Below, in pieces: positions 47,303 through 63,000 of a stretch of DNA of 64,000 nucleotides. Source of the DNA: Diploscapter coronatus (lineage: Eukaryota; Nematoda; Chromadorea; Rhabditida; Rhabditidae); NCBI GenBank assembly GCA_964036155.1, contig OZ038423.1, positions 81,908,246 to 81,972,245 of the forward strand, in the 5' to 3' direction. Position numbers and translations under genes: made by a program. The notes below the pieces were generated by a model that was not told the DNA's origin, searched no databases, and was given only the letters and a program-made list of their open reading frames with translations. Each line of letters starts with the position of its first letter. Position 1 is the first letter of the stretch.

Positions 47303-47734
47303 GTTTTCAGTTTTTAAATCTAACCCCGATGCAAGAAAATGGTTTTCTTCTCCCTTTGCTCTCACCTTTGTCTCGAGATAAAGGCAGGATTGCTTGTTGT
47401 TCAAAAGAGTTGAACGAATGCGCTTTTATTTATAAGTTTCTCATAGTTCATTTTATTGGCCTAATTACCCAGGCTTGAGATTAATAAATTGGAGTGGTAT
47501 TCCATCTACCAGTCTAATTTATTTGATTATCCGTTAAACTTGAAGTAGTTTATCACATTTTAATTGCTAACCAATTTCAGAAATAAATTTTAAACCCAAG
47601 CAATACTGTTTGCAAGTTCAAGCCAGATGTAATGAACAATAGTTATTTCATAAGAATATGTGTTAACTATACAGATTTGAATGTAGCAATGCATCATTGG
47701 CGAAAACATAATTCCTCCATAATCAGTAGTTGAA
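47303..47734. other. Unique spacer before the tandem array
   Basis: No gene or repeat recognised between the last R1 copy and the first array unit. Confidence 0.5.
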
Positions 47735-47754
47735 GTTAAGTCGAGAGTAGAATA

Positions 47755-47839
47755 AGGGTTAGGGCTAGGGTTAGGGATAGTGCAAGGAATAGGTTAGGGA
47801 TAGGGTTAGGAATAGGATAAGCTAAGGAACAGGGCTAGT
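47755..47839 (+). repeat. Degenerate telomere-like TTAGGG block (unit 1)
   Basis: Runs of TTAGGG, CTAGGG and ATAGGG hexamers broken by short spacers. Recurs at the same place in later units, near 51,302, 54,849, 58,397 and 61,942, always on the plus strand. It is not the TTAGGC typical of most nematodes. Confidence 0.85.
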
Positions 47840-50209
47840 AAGATCACTAACATCGACTTAAACAGATCTCACTATCACAGCATCTACTTCATCATATCAT
47901 CACACATCGTCAAGCCTTCAAAAGTCATCAAAATCAAAATCATAGCAAACTCATCATCAAATCTCTAGTCCCACCTACTCCTGACTTCTAAATCTCCAAT
48001 CCCAGCCATCGTCATACTAGTTCGTCCCCATACTAGATAGTTCATCGCAATACAACTCCGAATCCGTGCCATAAGTCAGAATTCAATCAAATAAGAATTC
48101 CCGCTCATACCACCAATCAAAATTCACATTTTCAGCATTTATTCAGACATTTTATCAACATTTATCCTCCGACATCTTCACAAGAGGCGAGGATAGGCAG
48201 AGGGAGAGGGGAGGCAGGTAAGGCTAAAAGTTGATTCACTTTAGATTCAGAAACTTCAGAATTTGCATCAGCAATACTACTTCCATATACAATATAAAAT
48301 ATAGTCAATATGGTCAGATTCTGCATCAACAGCACTTTCTCGACTTTCCAGAACACCTCTCATCATAAGAAACACTCAAATACTCTCAGAGTTCACATTT
48401 ATTCACATTTACTCAGAAATTTCATCAACAACAATCCCCCGACATCTTCGAAAGAGCCAAGAGTAGGGATAATGCTGTGTAAGGCTTGAAAACATCGATC
48501 AATCCAAATAGTTGTATTCTTCTTCTCTTCTGACTCCGATTCCTTCAAAATTCTCACAACAACTCCACAATAAACGATACAGAACATTATCCAATTTCCA
48601 CTGCTCCAACTCAACTCGCACTATCTCTCTTCCTTCACCTGCTTCATTCACTTCCAACTCTAGCACTTTCTTACTTCTTTCAAACTGATCAATTCATTCA
48701 AAACTGTAGTCATTGCAATATAGCCTTTAATTGACGGAAGTAGACGAAGTAATAATGACACGAATAAGATCAGAAGGGAAAACCATTCAAATATCTGCAG
48801 AAGGGGAATTAGTCAACTAGCAAAATATAGAAACGCCAAAAATTCCATCAGCAGCAGTTCTCCGAAATCTTCGAAAGAGGCGAGGCGAGGGACATGTGTT
48901 TGGTAAGGCCTCATTATTCTTTATCCTAAAACCCTATTACTATCATCAGAAATATCCTAAATCTCAACAGCATCACTTACAGAATATCGTTTACCATCAT
49001 ATTTATAACTTCGACCAATAATAAATCAGCACTCATCATTAATTCACTTGTTTTAGAAAGGAAAACCTCTAATTTTTCATTAACAACGCCCGACACCCGT
49101 CATCTATTCCACTTCCATCAACTAATCAGCCAATGCAGACTATTTCACCGGAAAAACTTTATCTGCATCATATAGCACTTATAAATTCATTTTATAACAC
49201 TCCTTCCATCGAGAAACTTCATCTTTACCAAAAAAGCATCATCTTAATCACCACGCATCAATACTAATTCTAAATTTCATCCCTGATTGCATCAACGTCT
49301 CCATTCTCCCGCTATCTTTCAGGAGGTGGATTATGCTTCACATATTCAGCTAAAATCAAAACATAATTCCAATATCTTCCGAACAGAGTTCAATTCGTCT
49401 CAAATCGACTCAATTCGACTCGGTTCACCTTGTAATCTCTAAACGAAATTACAAAATCTCACAAATTCCATCAACAATACCTACTCTATCTTCACTAAAT
49501 CAGCACACGTTTCATTCAAACTGAAGATCCAGAATTCATACTACATCTACCGAGAATTTTATAAATTCCATTCAAATTTCATTCAAATACATTAAATAAA
49601 CTCCATAAAACATTAGTTAATGTTGTACTCCCCGGATGGGGTGTCAGTCAGAACTCGTATTCGTACAAGTTTTTATTTAGTACAACGTCGGGAAAAGACA
49701 ATTCAGGAGAATTGGAAGACCGACTGTCCTACAGGAGGGCAGGGGGGTAGACTGACTATTAAGAGGAGAATGGTCAATCAATAATTGTTAATGGTCAGGG
49801 AATAGAGATAACTACTAAAGAAGAGGGAGAAGAGTTGTAGATGGAATGAGCAGTGTCGTTAGGCGGCACTGCTAGGAGAGAGATTAGGGGGAAAGGTGAG
49901 AGATGATAGAAATAGTGAATGGAATAGAGTGAGCCTCTAACAGTTAAATACACGGTATTTCTAATTTCTAACTTTCATCGCTTAAAATAACTTTCTTAAA
50001 ACCCCATTTACTCCACTTCTCAACCCTGGAACAAGTGCTGCCCTACTGTATTTAGTGATTTTAGTGATTAGACAGTAAAACCGAAATATACTCAGGGAGA
50101 ACTTCCAACTACTTGATACTTTATTCCATACCAAAGTATAAAATGAACAAGGAGAAGAGGGTAACTGAGTGGACAAGGGGACTGCCATCTTAAATACCAG
50201 AAGATAAAA

Positions 50210-51065
50210 GACAAATGCTCAGATTTTCCATCAGCAACATTTATCTCGAAAAATATACTCACTTTTCCTATCTGAACCGTCCATTCAAATAACAAATTCT
50301 CACATTTTTCGTCAACAATACTCACTTTTTGAGAACAAATATTCAGATTTTGTCACATTTTTCATCAACACCATTTTTACTCATCTTTGAAAACTTGCAA
50401 AAACACAAATGCTTAGATTTTCCATCAGCATCATTCCACCCACCTCGGAAAGCAAATTCTCACAATTTTCTCATCAAATACTCGTTATTTTCAAAGCAAA
50501 TTCTCAGATTTGTCACATTTTTTATCAACAATACTTGCTTTTTAAAACAAACGCATACTTTTTGTATTTCCACCATCTATCTAATATAATAAATACCCAC
50601 ATTTTGCATCAGCAATACTCATTTTTGAAGGCAAATTCTTAGATTTTTCATCAATACCATTCCCACTCATCTCGAACAACAAATACTCGGATTTTTTATC
50701 AATAATACTTACTTTTTGACACAAACGCCTAATATTTCCATCTTATCGCCCGTTTCATACGACAAATCCTCACATTTTGCATCAGCACTACTTACCTCAG
50801 AGGCAAAAGCTCACATTTTGCATCAGCACCACTTATTTCACAAACAAATTCTCACATTTGTCACATTTTGCATCAACAATACTTCATTTCTTCATTTTTA
50901 TTCTAAATAAACGCCTACTTTTTGTATTTACACCGCCCGTTTCATACGATAAATACTCACATTTTGCATCAACAGTACTCATCTTAGAAGCACATCTTAG
51001 AAGCAAAAGCTCACATTTTCCATCAGCACCGCCCATCTCAGAAACAAACGCTCATTTTTCCCATT
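50210..51065 (+). repeat. Degenerate ~50-60-bp subrepeats within the unit
   Basis: Variants of CTCACATTTTGCATCAGCA followed by an ATACTCA-type motif recur about every 50-60 nt. Similar CATCA-rich motifs occur through the rest of the unit, so the 3.5-kb unit seems built from an older, diverged short repeat. Present in every unit. Confidence 0.75.
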
Positions 51066-54000
51066 TTAGTAATTAAAAAACTGCTGAAAATTGGAATATC
51101 ATAATTCAAATATCGCTTTTCTTTGAATATCCAGATACCATCATGCAATTCCGGACATCAAATATCTCCACTCATCCGGTAGGGACGGAAATGGTTAGGG
51201 TTTTTAGCAGCTAGCAAGCTTCTGAATAGCCGGAATAGTGCACAGTCGAGATGGGGATATGGGACAAGCACACAAGTTCGGGTTAAGTCGAGAGTAGAAT
51301 AAGGGTTAGGGCTAGGGTTAGGGATAGTGCAAGGAATAGGTTAGGGATAGGGTTAGGAATAGGATAAGCTAAGGAACAGGGCTAGTAAGATCACTAACAT
51401 CGACTTAAACAGATCTCACTATCACAGCATCTACTTCATCATATCATCACACATCGTCAAGCCTTCAAAAGTCATCAAAATCAAAATCATAGCAAACTCA
51501 TCATCAAATCTCTAGTCCCACCTACTCCTGACTTCTAAATCTCCAATCCCAGCCATCGTCATACTAGTTCGTCCCCATACTAGATAGTTCATCGCAATAC
51601 AACTCCGAATCCGTGCCATAAGTCAGAATTCAATCAAATAAGAATTCCCGCTCATACCACCAATCAAAATTCACATTTTCAGCATTTATTCAGACATTTT
51701 ATCAACATTTATCCTCCGACATCTTCACAAGAGGCGAGGATAGGCAGAGGGAGAGGGGAGGCAGGTAAGGCTAAAAGTTGATTCACTTTAGATTCAGAAA
51801 CTTCAGAATTTGCATCAGCAATACTACTTCCATATACAATATAAAATATAGTCAATATGGTCAGATTCTGCATCAACAGCACTTTCTCGACTTTCCAGAA
51901 CACCTCTCATCATAAGAAACACTCAAATACTCTCAGAGTTCACATTTATTCACATTTACTCAGAAATTTCATCAACAACAATCCCCCGACATCTTCGAAA
52001 GAGCCAAGAGTAGGGATAATGCTGTGTAAGGCTTGAAAACATCGATCAATCCAAATAGTTGTATTCTTCTTCTCTTCTGACTCCGATTCCTTCAAAATTC
52101 TCACAACAACTCCACAATAAACGATACAGAACATTATCCAATTTCCACTGCTCCAACTCAACTCGCACTATCTCTCTTCCTTCACCTGCTTCATTCACTT
52201 CCAACTCTAGCACTTTCTTACTTCTTTCAAACTGATCAATTCATTCAAAACTGTAGTCATTGCAATATAGCCTTTAATTGACGGAAGTAGACGAAGTAAT
52301 AATGACACGAATAAGATCAGAAGGGAAAACCATTCAAATATCTGCAGAAGGGGAATTAGTCAACTAGCAAAATATAGAAACGCCAAAAATTCCATCAGCA
52401 GCAGTTCTCCGAAATCTTCGAAAGAGGCGAGGCGAGGGACATGTGTTTGGTAAGGCCTCATTATTCTTTATCCTAAAACCCTATTACTATCATCAGAAAT
52501 ATCCTAAATCTCAACAGCATCACTTACAGAATATCGTTTACCATCATATTTATAACTTCGACCAATAATAAATCAGCACTCATCATTAATTCACTTGTTT
52601 TAGAAAGGAAAACCTCTAATTTTTCATTAACAACGCCCGACACCCGTCATCTATTCCACTTCCATCAACTAATCAGCCAATGCAGACTATTTCACCGGAA
52701 AAACTTTATCTGCATCATATAGCACTTATAAATTCATTTTATAACACTCCTTCCATCGAGAAACTTCATCTTTACCAAAAAAGCATCATCTTAATCACCA
52801 CGCATCAATACTAATTCTAAATTTCATCCCTGATTGCATCAACGTCTCCATTCTCCCGCTATCTTTCAGGAGGTGGATTATGCTTCACATATTCAGCTAA
52901 AATCAAAACATAATTCCAATATCTTCCGAACAGAGTTCAATTCGTCTCAAATCGACTCAATTCGACTCGGTTCACCTTGTAATCTCTAAACGAAATTACA
53001 AAATCTCACAAATTCCATCAACAATACCTACTCTATCTTCACTAAATCAGCACACGTTTCATTCAAACTGAAGATCCAGAATTCATACTACATCTACCGA
53101 GAATTTTATAAATTCCATTCAAATTTCATTCAAATACATTAAATAAACTCCATAAAACATTAGTTAATGTTGTACTCCCCGGATGGGGTGTCAGTCAGAA
53201 CTCGTATTCGTACAAGTTTTTATTTAGTACAACGTCGGGAAAAGACAATTCAGGAGAATTGGAAGACCGACTGTCCTACAGGAGGGCAGGGGGGTAGACT
53301 GACTATTAAGAGGAGAATGGTCAATCAATAATTGTTAATGGTCAGGGAATAGAGATAACTACTAAAGAAGAGGGAGAAGAGTTGTAGATGGAATGAGCAG
53401 TGTCGTTAGGCGGCACTGCTAGGAGAGAGATTAGGGGGAAAGGTGAGAGATGATAGAAATAGTGAATGGAATAGAGTGAGCCTCTAACAGTTAAATACAC
53501 GGTATTTCTAATTTCTAACTTTCATCGCTTAAAATAACTTTCTTAAAACCCCATTTACTCCACTTCTCAACCCTGGAACAAGTGCTGCCCTACTGTATTT
53601 AGTGATTTTAGTGATTAGACAGTAAAACCGAAATATACTCAGGGAGAACTTCCAACTACTTGATACTTTATTCCATACCAAAGTATAAAATGAACAAGGA
53701 GAAGAGGGTAACTGAGTGGACAAGGGGACTGCCATCTTAAATACCAGAAGATAAAAGACAAATGCTCAGATTTTCCATCAGCAACATTTATCTCGAAAAA
53801 TATACTCACTTTTCCTATCTGAACCGTCCATTCAAATAACAAATTCTCACATTTTTCGTCAACAATACTCACTTTTTGAGAACAAATATTCAGATTTTGT
53901 CACATTTTTCATCAACACCATTTTTACTCATCTTTGAAAACTTGCAAAAACACAAATGCTTAGATTTTCCATCAGCATCATTCCACCCACCTCGGAAAGC

Positions 54001-57000
54001 AAATTCTCACAATTTTCTCATCAAATACTCGTTATTTTCAAAGCAAATTCTCAGATTTGTCACATTTTTTATCAACAATACTTGCTTTTTAAAACAAACG
54101 CATACTTTTTGTATTTCCACCATCTATCTAATATAATAAATACCCACATTTTGCATCAGCAATACTCATTTTTGAAGGCAAATTCTTAGATTTTTCATCA
54201 ATACCATTCCCACTCATCTCGAACAACAAATACTCGGATTTTTTATCAATAATACTTACTTTTTGACACAAACGCCTAATATTTCCATCTTATCGCCCGT
54301 TTCATACGACAAATCCTCACATTTTGCATCAGCACTACTTACCTCAGAGGCAAAAGCTCACATTTTGCATCAGCACCACTTATTTCACAAACAAATTCTC
54401 ACATTTGTCACATTTTGCATCAACAATACTTCATTTCTTCATTTTTATTCTAAATAAACGCCTACTTTTTGTATTTACACCGCCCGTTTCATACGATAAA
54501 TACTCACATTTTGCATCAACAGTACTCATCTTAGAAGCACATCTTAGAAGCAAAAGCTCACATTTTCCATCAGCACCGCCCATCTCAGAAACAAACGCTC
54601 ATTTTTCCCATTTTAGTAATTAAAAAACTGCTGAAAATTGGAATATCATAATTCAAATATCGCTTTTCTTTGAATATCCAGATACCATCATGCAATTCCG
54701 GACATCAAATATCTCCACTCATCCGGTAGGGACGGAAATGGTTAGGGTTTTTAGCAGCTAGCAAGCTTCTGAATAGCCGGAATAGTGCACAGTCGAGATG
54801 GGGATATGGGACAAGCACACAAGTTCGGGTTAAGTCGAGAGTAGAATAAGGGTTAGGGCTAGGGTTAGGGATAGTGCAAGGAATAGGTTAGGGATAGGGT
54901 TAGGAATAGGATAAGCTAAGGAACAGGGCTAGTAAGATCACTAACATCGACTTAAACAGATCTCACTATCACAGCATCTACTTCATCATATCATCACACA
55001 TCGTCAAGCCTTCAAAAGTCATCAAAATCAAAATCATAGCAAACTCATCATCAAATCTCTAGTCCCACCTACTCCTGACTTCTAAATCTCCAATCCCAGC
55101 CATCGTCATACTAGTTCGTCCCCATACTAGATAGTTCATCGCAATACAACTCCGAATCCGTGCCATAAGTCAGAATTCAATCAAATAAGAATTCCCGCTC
55201 ATACCACCAATCAAAATTCACATTTTCAGCATTTATTCAGACATTTTATCAACATTTATCCTCCGACATCTTCACAAGAGGCGAGGATAGGCAGAGGGAG
55301 AGGGGAGGCAGGTAAGGCTAAAAGTTGATTCACTTTAGATTCAGAAACTTCAGAATTTGCATCAGCAATACTACTTCCATATACAATATAAAATATAGTC
55401 AATATGGTCAGATTCTGCATCAACAGCACTTTCTCGACTTTCCAGAACACCTCTCATCATAAGAAACACTCAAATACTCTCAGAGTTCACATTTATTCAC
55501 ATTTACTCAGAAATTTCATCAACAACAATCCCCCGACATCTTCGAAAGAGCCAAGAGTAGGGATAATGCTGTGTAAGGCTTGAAAACATCGATCAATCCA
55601 AATAGTTGTATTCTTCTTCTCTTCTGACTCCGATTCCTTCAAAATTCTCACAACAACTCCACAATAAACGATACAGAACATTATCCAATTTCCACTGCTC
55701 CAACTCAACTCGCACTATCTCTCTTCCTTCACCTGCTTCATTCACTTCCAACTCTAGCACTTTCTTACTTCTTTCAAACTGATCAATTCATTCAAAACTG
55801 TAGTCATTGCAATATAGCCTTTAATTGACGGAAGTAGACGAAGTAATAATGACACGAATAAGATCAGAAGGGAAAACCATTCAAATATCTGCAGAAGGGG
55901 AATTAGTCAACTAGCAAAATATAGAAACGCCAAAAATTCCATCAGCAGCAGTTCTCCGAAATCTTCGAAAGAGGCGAGGCGAGGGACATGTGTTTGGTAA
56001 GGCCTCATTATTCTTTATCCTAAAACCCTATTACTATCATCAGAAATATCCTAAATCTCAACAGCATCACTTACAGAATATCGTTTACCATCATATTTAT
56101 AACTTCGACCAATAATAAATCAGCACTCATCATTAATTCACTTGTTTTAGAAAGGAAAACCTCTAATTTTTCATTAACAACGCCCGACACCCGTCATCTA
56201 TTCCACTTCCATCAACTAATCAGCCAATGCAGACTATTTCACCGGAAAAACTTTATCTGCATCATATAGCACTTATAAATTCATTTTATAACACTCCTTC
56301 CATCGAGAAACTTCATCTTTACCAAAAAAGCATCATCTTAATCACCACGCATCAATACTAATTCTAAATTTCATCCCTGATTGCATCAACGTCTCCATTC
56401 TCCCGCTATCTTTCAGGAGGTGGATTATGCTTCACATATTCAGCTAAAATCAAAACATAATTCCAATATCTTCCGAACAGAGTTCAATTCGTCTCAAATC
56501 GACTCAATTCGACTCGGTTCACCTTGTAATCTCTAAACGAAATTACAAAATCTCACAAATTCCATCAACAATACCTACTCTATCTTCACTAAATCAGCAC
56601 ACGTTTCATTCAAACTGAAGATCCAGAATTCATACTACATCTACCGAGAATTTTATAAATTCCATTCAAATTTCATTCAAATACATTAAATAAACTCCAT
56701 AAAACATTAGTTAATGTTGTACTCCCCGGATGGGGTGTCAGTCAGAACTCGTATTCGTACAAGTTTTTATTTAGTACAACGTCGGGAAAAGACAATTCAG
56801 GAGAATTGGAAGACCGACTGTCCTACAGGAGGGCAGGGGGGTAGACTGACTATTAAGAGGAGAATGGTCAATCAATAATTGTTAATGGTCAGGGAATAGA
56901 GATAACTACTAAAGAAGAGGGAGAAGAGTTGTAGATGGAATGAGCAGTGTCGTTAGGCGGCACTGCTAGGAGAGAGATTAGGGGGAAAGGTGAGAGATGA

Positions 57001-60000
57001 TAGAAATAGTGAATGGAATAGAGTGAGCCTCTAACAGTTAAATACACGGTATTTCTAATTTCTAACTTTCATCGCTTAAAATAACTTTCTTAAAACCCCA
57101 TTTACTCCACTTCTCAACCCTGGAACAAGTGCTGCCCTACTGTATTTAGTGATTTTAGTGATTAGACAGTAAAACCGAAATATACTCAGGGAGAACTTCC
57201 AACTACTTGATACTTTATTCCATACCAAAGTATAAAATGAACAAGGAGAAGAGGGTAACTGAGTGGACAAGGGGACTGCCATCTTAAATACCAGAAGATA
57301 AAAGACAAATGCTCAGATTTTCCATCAGCAACATTTATCTCGAAAAATATACTCACTTTTCCTATCTGAACCGTCCATTCAAATAACAAATTCTCACATT
57401 TTTCGTCAACAATACTCACTTTTTGAGAACAAATATTCAGATTTTGTCACATTTTTCATCAACACCATTTTTACTCATCTTTGAAAACTTGCAAAAACAC
57501 AAATGCTTAGATTTTCCATCAGCATCATTCCACCCACCTCGGAAAGCAAATTCTCACAATTTTCTCATCAAATACTCGTTATTTTCAAAGCAAATTCTCA
57601 GATTTGTCACATTTTTTATCAACAATACTTGCTTTTTAAAACAAACGCATACTTTTTGTATTTCCACCATCTATCTAATATAATAAATACCCACATTTTG
57701 CATCAGCAATACTCATTTTTGAAGGCAAATTCTTAGATTTTTCATCAATACCATTCCCACTCATCTCGAACAACAAATACTCGGATTTTTTATCAATAAT
57801 ACTTACTTTTTGACACAAACGCCTAATATTTCCATCTTATCGCCCGTTTCATACGACAAATCCTCACATTTTGCATCAGCACTACTTACCTCAGAGGCAA
57901 AAGCTCACATTTTGCATCAGCACCACTTATTTCACAAACAAATTCTCACATTTGTCACATTTTGCATCAACAATACTTCATTTCTTCATTTTTATTCTAA
58001 ATAAACGCCTACTTTTTGTATTTACACCGCCCGTTTCATACGATAAATACTCACATTTTGCATCAACAGTACTCATCTTAGAAGCACATCTTAGAAGCAA
58101 AAGCTCACATTTTCCATCAGCACCGCCCATCTCAGAAACAAACGCTCATTTTTCCCATTTTAGTAATTAAAAAACTGCTGAAAATTGGAATATCATAATT
58201 CAAATATCGCTTTTCTTTGAATATCCAGATACCATCATGCAATTCCGGACATCAAATATCTCCACTCATCCGGTAGGGACGGAAATGGTTAGGGTTTTTT
58301 AGCAGCTAGCAAGCTTCTGAATAGCCGGAATAGTGCACAGTCGAGATGGGGATATGGGACAAGCACACAAGTTCGGGTTAAGTCGAGAGTAGAATAAGGG
58401 TTAGGGCTAGGGTTAGGGATAGTGCAAGGAATAGGTTAGGGATAGGGTTAGGAATAGGATAAGCTAAGGAACAGGGCTAGTAAGATCACTAACATCGACT
58501 TAAACAGATCTCACTATCACAGCATCTACTTCATCATATCATCACACATCGTCAAGCCTTCAAAAGTCATCAAAATCAAAATCATAGCAAACTCATCATC
58601 AAATCTCTAGTCCCACCTACTCCTGACTTCTAAATCTCCAATCCCAGCCATCGTCATACTAGTTCGTCCCCATACTAGATAGTTCATCGCAATACAACTC
58701 CGAATCCGTGCCATAAGTCAGAATTCAATCAAATAAGAATTCCCGCTCATACCACCAATCAAAATTCACATTTTCAGCATTTATTCAGACATTTTATCAA
58801 CATTTATCCTCCGACATCTTCACAAGAGGCGAGGATAGGCAGAGGGAGAGGGGAGGCAGGTAAGGCTAAAAGTTGATTCACTTTAGATTCAGAAACTTCA
58901 GAATTTGCATCAGCAATACTACTTCCATATACAATATAAAATATAGTCAATATGGTCAGATTCTGCATCAACAGCACTTTCTCGACTTTCAGAACACCTC
59001 TCATCATAAGAAACACTCAAATACTCTCAGAGTTCACATTTATTCACATTTACTCAGAAATTTCATCAACAACAATCCCCCGACATCTTCGAAAGAGCCA
59101 AGAGTAGGGATAATGCTGTGTAAGGCTTGAAAACATCGATCAATCCAAATAGTTGTATTCTTCTTCTCTTCTGACTCCGATTCCTTCAAAATTCTCACAA
59201 CAACTCCACAATAAACGATACAGAACATTATCCAATTTCCACTGCTCCAACTCAACTCGCACTATCTCTCTTCCTTCACCTGCTTCATTCACTTCCAACT
59301 CTAGCACTTTCTTACTTCTTTCAAACTGATCAATTCATTCAAAACTGTAGTCATTGCAATATAGCCTTTAATTGACGGAAGTAGACGAAGTAATAATGAC
59401 ACGAATAAGATCAGAAGGGAAAACCATTCAATATCTGCAGAAGGGGAATTAGTCAACTAGCAAAATATAGAAACGCCAAAAATTCCATCAGCAGCAGTTC
59501 TCCGAAATCTTCGAAAGAGGCGAGGCGAGGGACATGTGTTTGGTAAGGCCTCATTATTCTTTATCCTAAAACCCTATTACTATCATCAGAAATATCCTAA
59601 ATCTCAACAGCATCACTTACAGAATATCGTTTACCATCATATTTATAACTTCGACCAATAATAAATCAGCACTCATCATTAATTCACTTGTTTTAGAAAG
59701 GAAAACCTCTAATTTTTCATTAACAACGCCCGACACCCGTCATCTATTCCACTTCCATCAACTAATCAGCCAATGCAGACTATTTCACCGGAAAAACTTT
59801 ATCTGCATCATATAGCACTTATAAATTCATTTTATAACACTCCTTCCATCGAGAAACTTCATCTTTACCAAAAAAGCATCATCTTAATCACCACGCATCA
59901 ATACTAATTCTAAATTTCATCCCTGATTGCATCAACGTCTCCATTCTCCCGCTATCTTTCAGGAGGTGGATTATGCTTCACATATTCAGCTAAAATCAAA

Positions 60001-63000
60001 ACATAATTCCAATATCTTCCGAACAGAGTTTCAATTCGTCTCAAATCGACTCAATTCGACTCGGTTCACCTTGTAATCTCTAAACGAAATTACAAAATCT
60101 CACAAATTCCATCAACAATACCTACTCTATCTTCACTAAATCAGCACACGTTTCATTCAAACTGAAGATCCAGAATTCATACTACATCTACCGAGAATTT
60201 TATAAATTCCATTCAAATTTCATTCAAATACATTAAATAAACTCCATAAAACATTAGTTAATGTTGTACTCCCCGGATGGGGTGTCAGTCAGAACTCGTA
60301 TTCGTACAAGTTTTTATTTAGTACAACGTCGGGAAAAGACAATTCAGGAGAATTGGAAGACCGACTGTCCTACAGGAGGGCAGGGGGGTAGACTGACTAT
60401 TAAGAGGAGAATGGTCAATCAATAATTGTTAATGGTCAGGGAATAGAGATAACTACTAAAGAAGAGGGAGAAGAGTTGTAGATGGAATGAGCAGTGTCGT
60501 TAGGCGGCACTGCTAGGAGAGAGATTAGGGGGAAAGGTGAGAGATGATAGAAATAGTGAATGGAATAGAGTGAGCCTCTAACAGTTAAATACACGGTATT
60601 TCTAATTTCTAACTTTCATCGCTTAAAATAACTTTCTTAAAACCCCATTTACTCCACTTCTCAACCCTGGAACAAGTGCTGCCCTACTGTATTTAGTGAT
60701 TTTAGTGATTAGACAGTAAAACCGAAATATACTCAGGGAGAACTTCCAACTACTTGATACTTTATTCCATACCAAAGTATAAAATGAACAAGGAGAAGAG
60801 GGTAACTGAGTGGACAAGGGGACTGCCATCTTAAATACCAGAAGATAAAAGACAAATGCTCAGATTTTCCATCAGCAACATTTATCTCGAAAAATATACT
60901 CACTTTTCCTATCTGAACCGTCCATTCAAATAACAAATTCTCACATTTTTCGTCAACAATACTCACTTTTTGAGAACAAATATTCAGATTTTGTCACATT
61001 TTTCATCAACACCATTTTTACTCATCTTTGAAAACTTGCAAAAACACAAATGCTTAGATTTTCCATCAGCATCATTCCACCCACCTCGGAAAGCAAATTC
61101 TCACAATTTTCTCATCAAATACTCGTTATTTCAAAGCAAATTCTCAGATTTGTCACATTTTTTATCAACAATACTTGCTTTTTAAAACAAACGCATACTT
61201 TTTGTATTTCCACCATCTATCTAATATAATAAATACCCACATTTTGCATCAGCAATACTCATTTTTGAAGGCAAATTCTTAGATTTTTCATCAATACCAT
61301 TCCCACTCATCTCGAACAACAAATACTCGGATTTTTTATCAATAATACTTACTTTTTGACACAAACGCCTAATATTTCCATCTTATCGCCCGTTTCATAC
61401 GACAAATCCTCACATTTTGCATCAGCACTACTTACCTCAGAGGCAAAAGCTCACATTTTGCATCAGCACCACTTATTTCACAAACAAATTCTCACATTTG
61501 TCACATTTTGCATCAACAATACTTCATTTCTTCATTTTTATTCTAAATAAACGCCTACTTTTTGTATTTACACCGCCCGTTTCATACGATAAATACTCAC
61601 ATTTTGCATCAACAGTACTCATCTTAGAAGCACATCTTAGAAGCAAAAGCTCACATTTTCCATCAGCACCGCCCATCTCAGAAACAAACGCTCATTTTTC
61701 CCATTTTAGTAATTAAAAAACTGCTGAAAATTGGAATATCATAATTCAAATATCGCTTTTCTTTGAATATCCAGATACCATCATGCAATTCCGGACATCA
61801 AATATCTCCACTCATCCGGTAGGGACGGAAATGGTTAGGGTTTTTAGCAGCTAGCAAGCTTCTGAATAGCCGGAATAGTGCACAGTCGAGATGGGGATAT
61901 GGGACAAGCACACAAGTTCGGGTTAAGTCGAGAGTAGAATAAGGGTTAGGGCTAGGGTTAGGGATAGTGCAAGGAATAGGTTAGGGATAGGGTTAGGAAT
62001 AGGATAAGCTAAGGAACAGGGCTAGTAAGATCACTAACATCGACTTAAACAGATCTCACTATCACAGCATCTACTTCATCATATCATCACACATCGTCAA
62101 GCCTTCAAAAGTCATCAAAATCAAAATCATAGCAAACTCATCATCAAATCTCTAGTCCCACCTACTCCTGACTTCTAAATCTCCAATCCCAGCCATCGTC
62201 ATACTAGTTCGTCCCCATACTAGATAGTTCATCGCAATACAACTCCGAATCCGTGCCATAAGTCAGAATTCAATCAAATAAGAATTCCCGCTCATACCAC
62301 CAATCAAAATTCACATTTTCAGCATTTATTCAGACATTTTATCAACATTTATCCTCCGACATCTTCACAAGAGGCGAGGATAGGCAGAGGGAGAGGGGAG
62401 GCAGGTAAGGCTAAAAGTTGATTCACTTTAGATTCAGAAACTTCAGAATTTGCATCAGCAATACTACTTCCATATACAATATAAAATATAGTCAATATGG
62501 TCAGATTCTGCATCAACAGCACTTTCTCGACTTTCCAGAACACCTCTCATCATAAGAAACACTCAAATACTCTCAGAGTTCACATTTATTCACATTTACT
62601 CAGAAATTTCATCAACAACAATCCCCCGACATCTTCGAAAGAGCCAAGAGTAGGGATAATGCTGTGTAAGGCTTGAAAACATCGATCAATCCAAATAGTT
62701 GTATTCTTCTTCTCTTCTGACTCCGATTCCTTCAAAATTCTCACAACAACTCCACAATAAACGATACAGAACATTATCCAATTTCCACTGCTCCAACTCA
62801 ACTCGCACTATCTCTCTTCCTTCACCTGCTTCATTCACTTCCAACTCTAGCACTTTCTTACTTCTTTCAAACTGATCAATTCATTCAAAACTGTAGTCAT
62901 TGCAATATAGCCTTTAATTGACGGAAGTAGACGAAGTAATAATGACACGAATAAGATCAGAAGGGAAAACCATTCAAATATCTGCAGAAGGGGAATTAGT

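Noticed and set aside
47755..47839. True telomere tract
   Set aside because: Only about 85 nt of imperfect hexamers per unit, interspersed in a long satellite; recorded as telomere-like instead.
48162..62801. Small ORFs repeated in every array unit, one with a signal-peptide-like start (minus, 48,162-48,356)
   Set aside because: They recur only because the units are identical; one is altered by a single-base indel in unit 4, no splice or codon pattern supports them, and the composition is that of the satellite.
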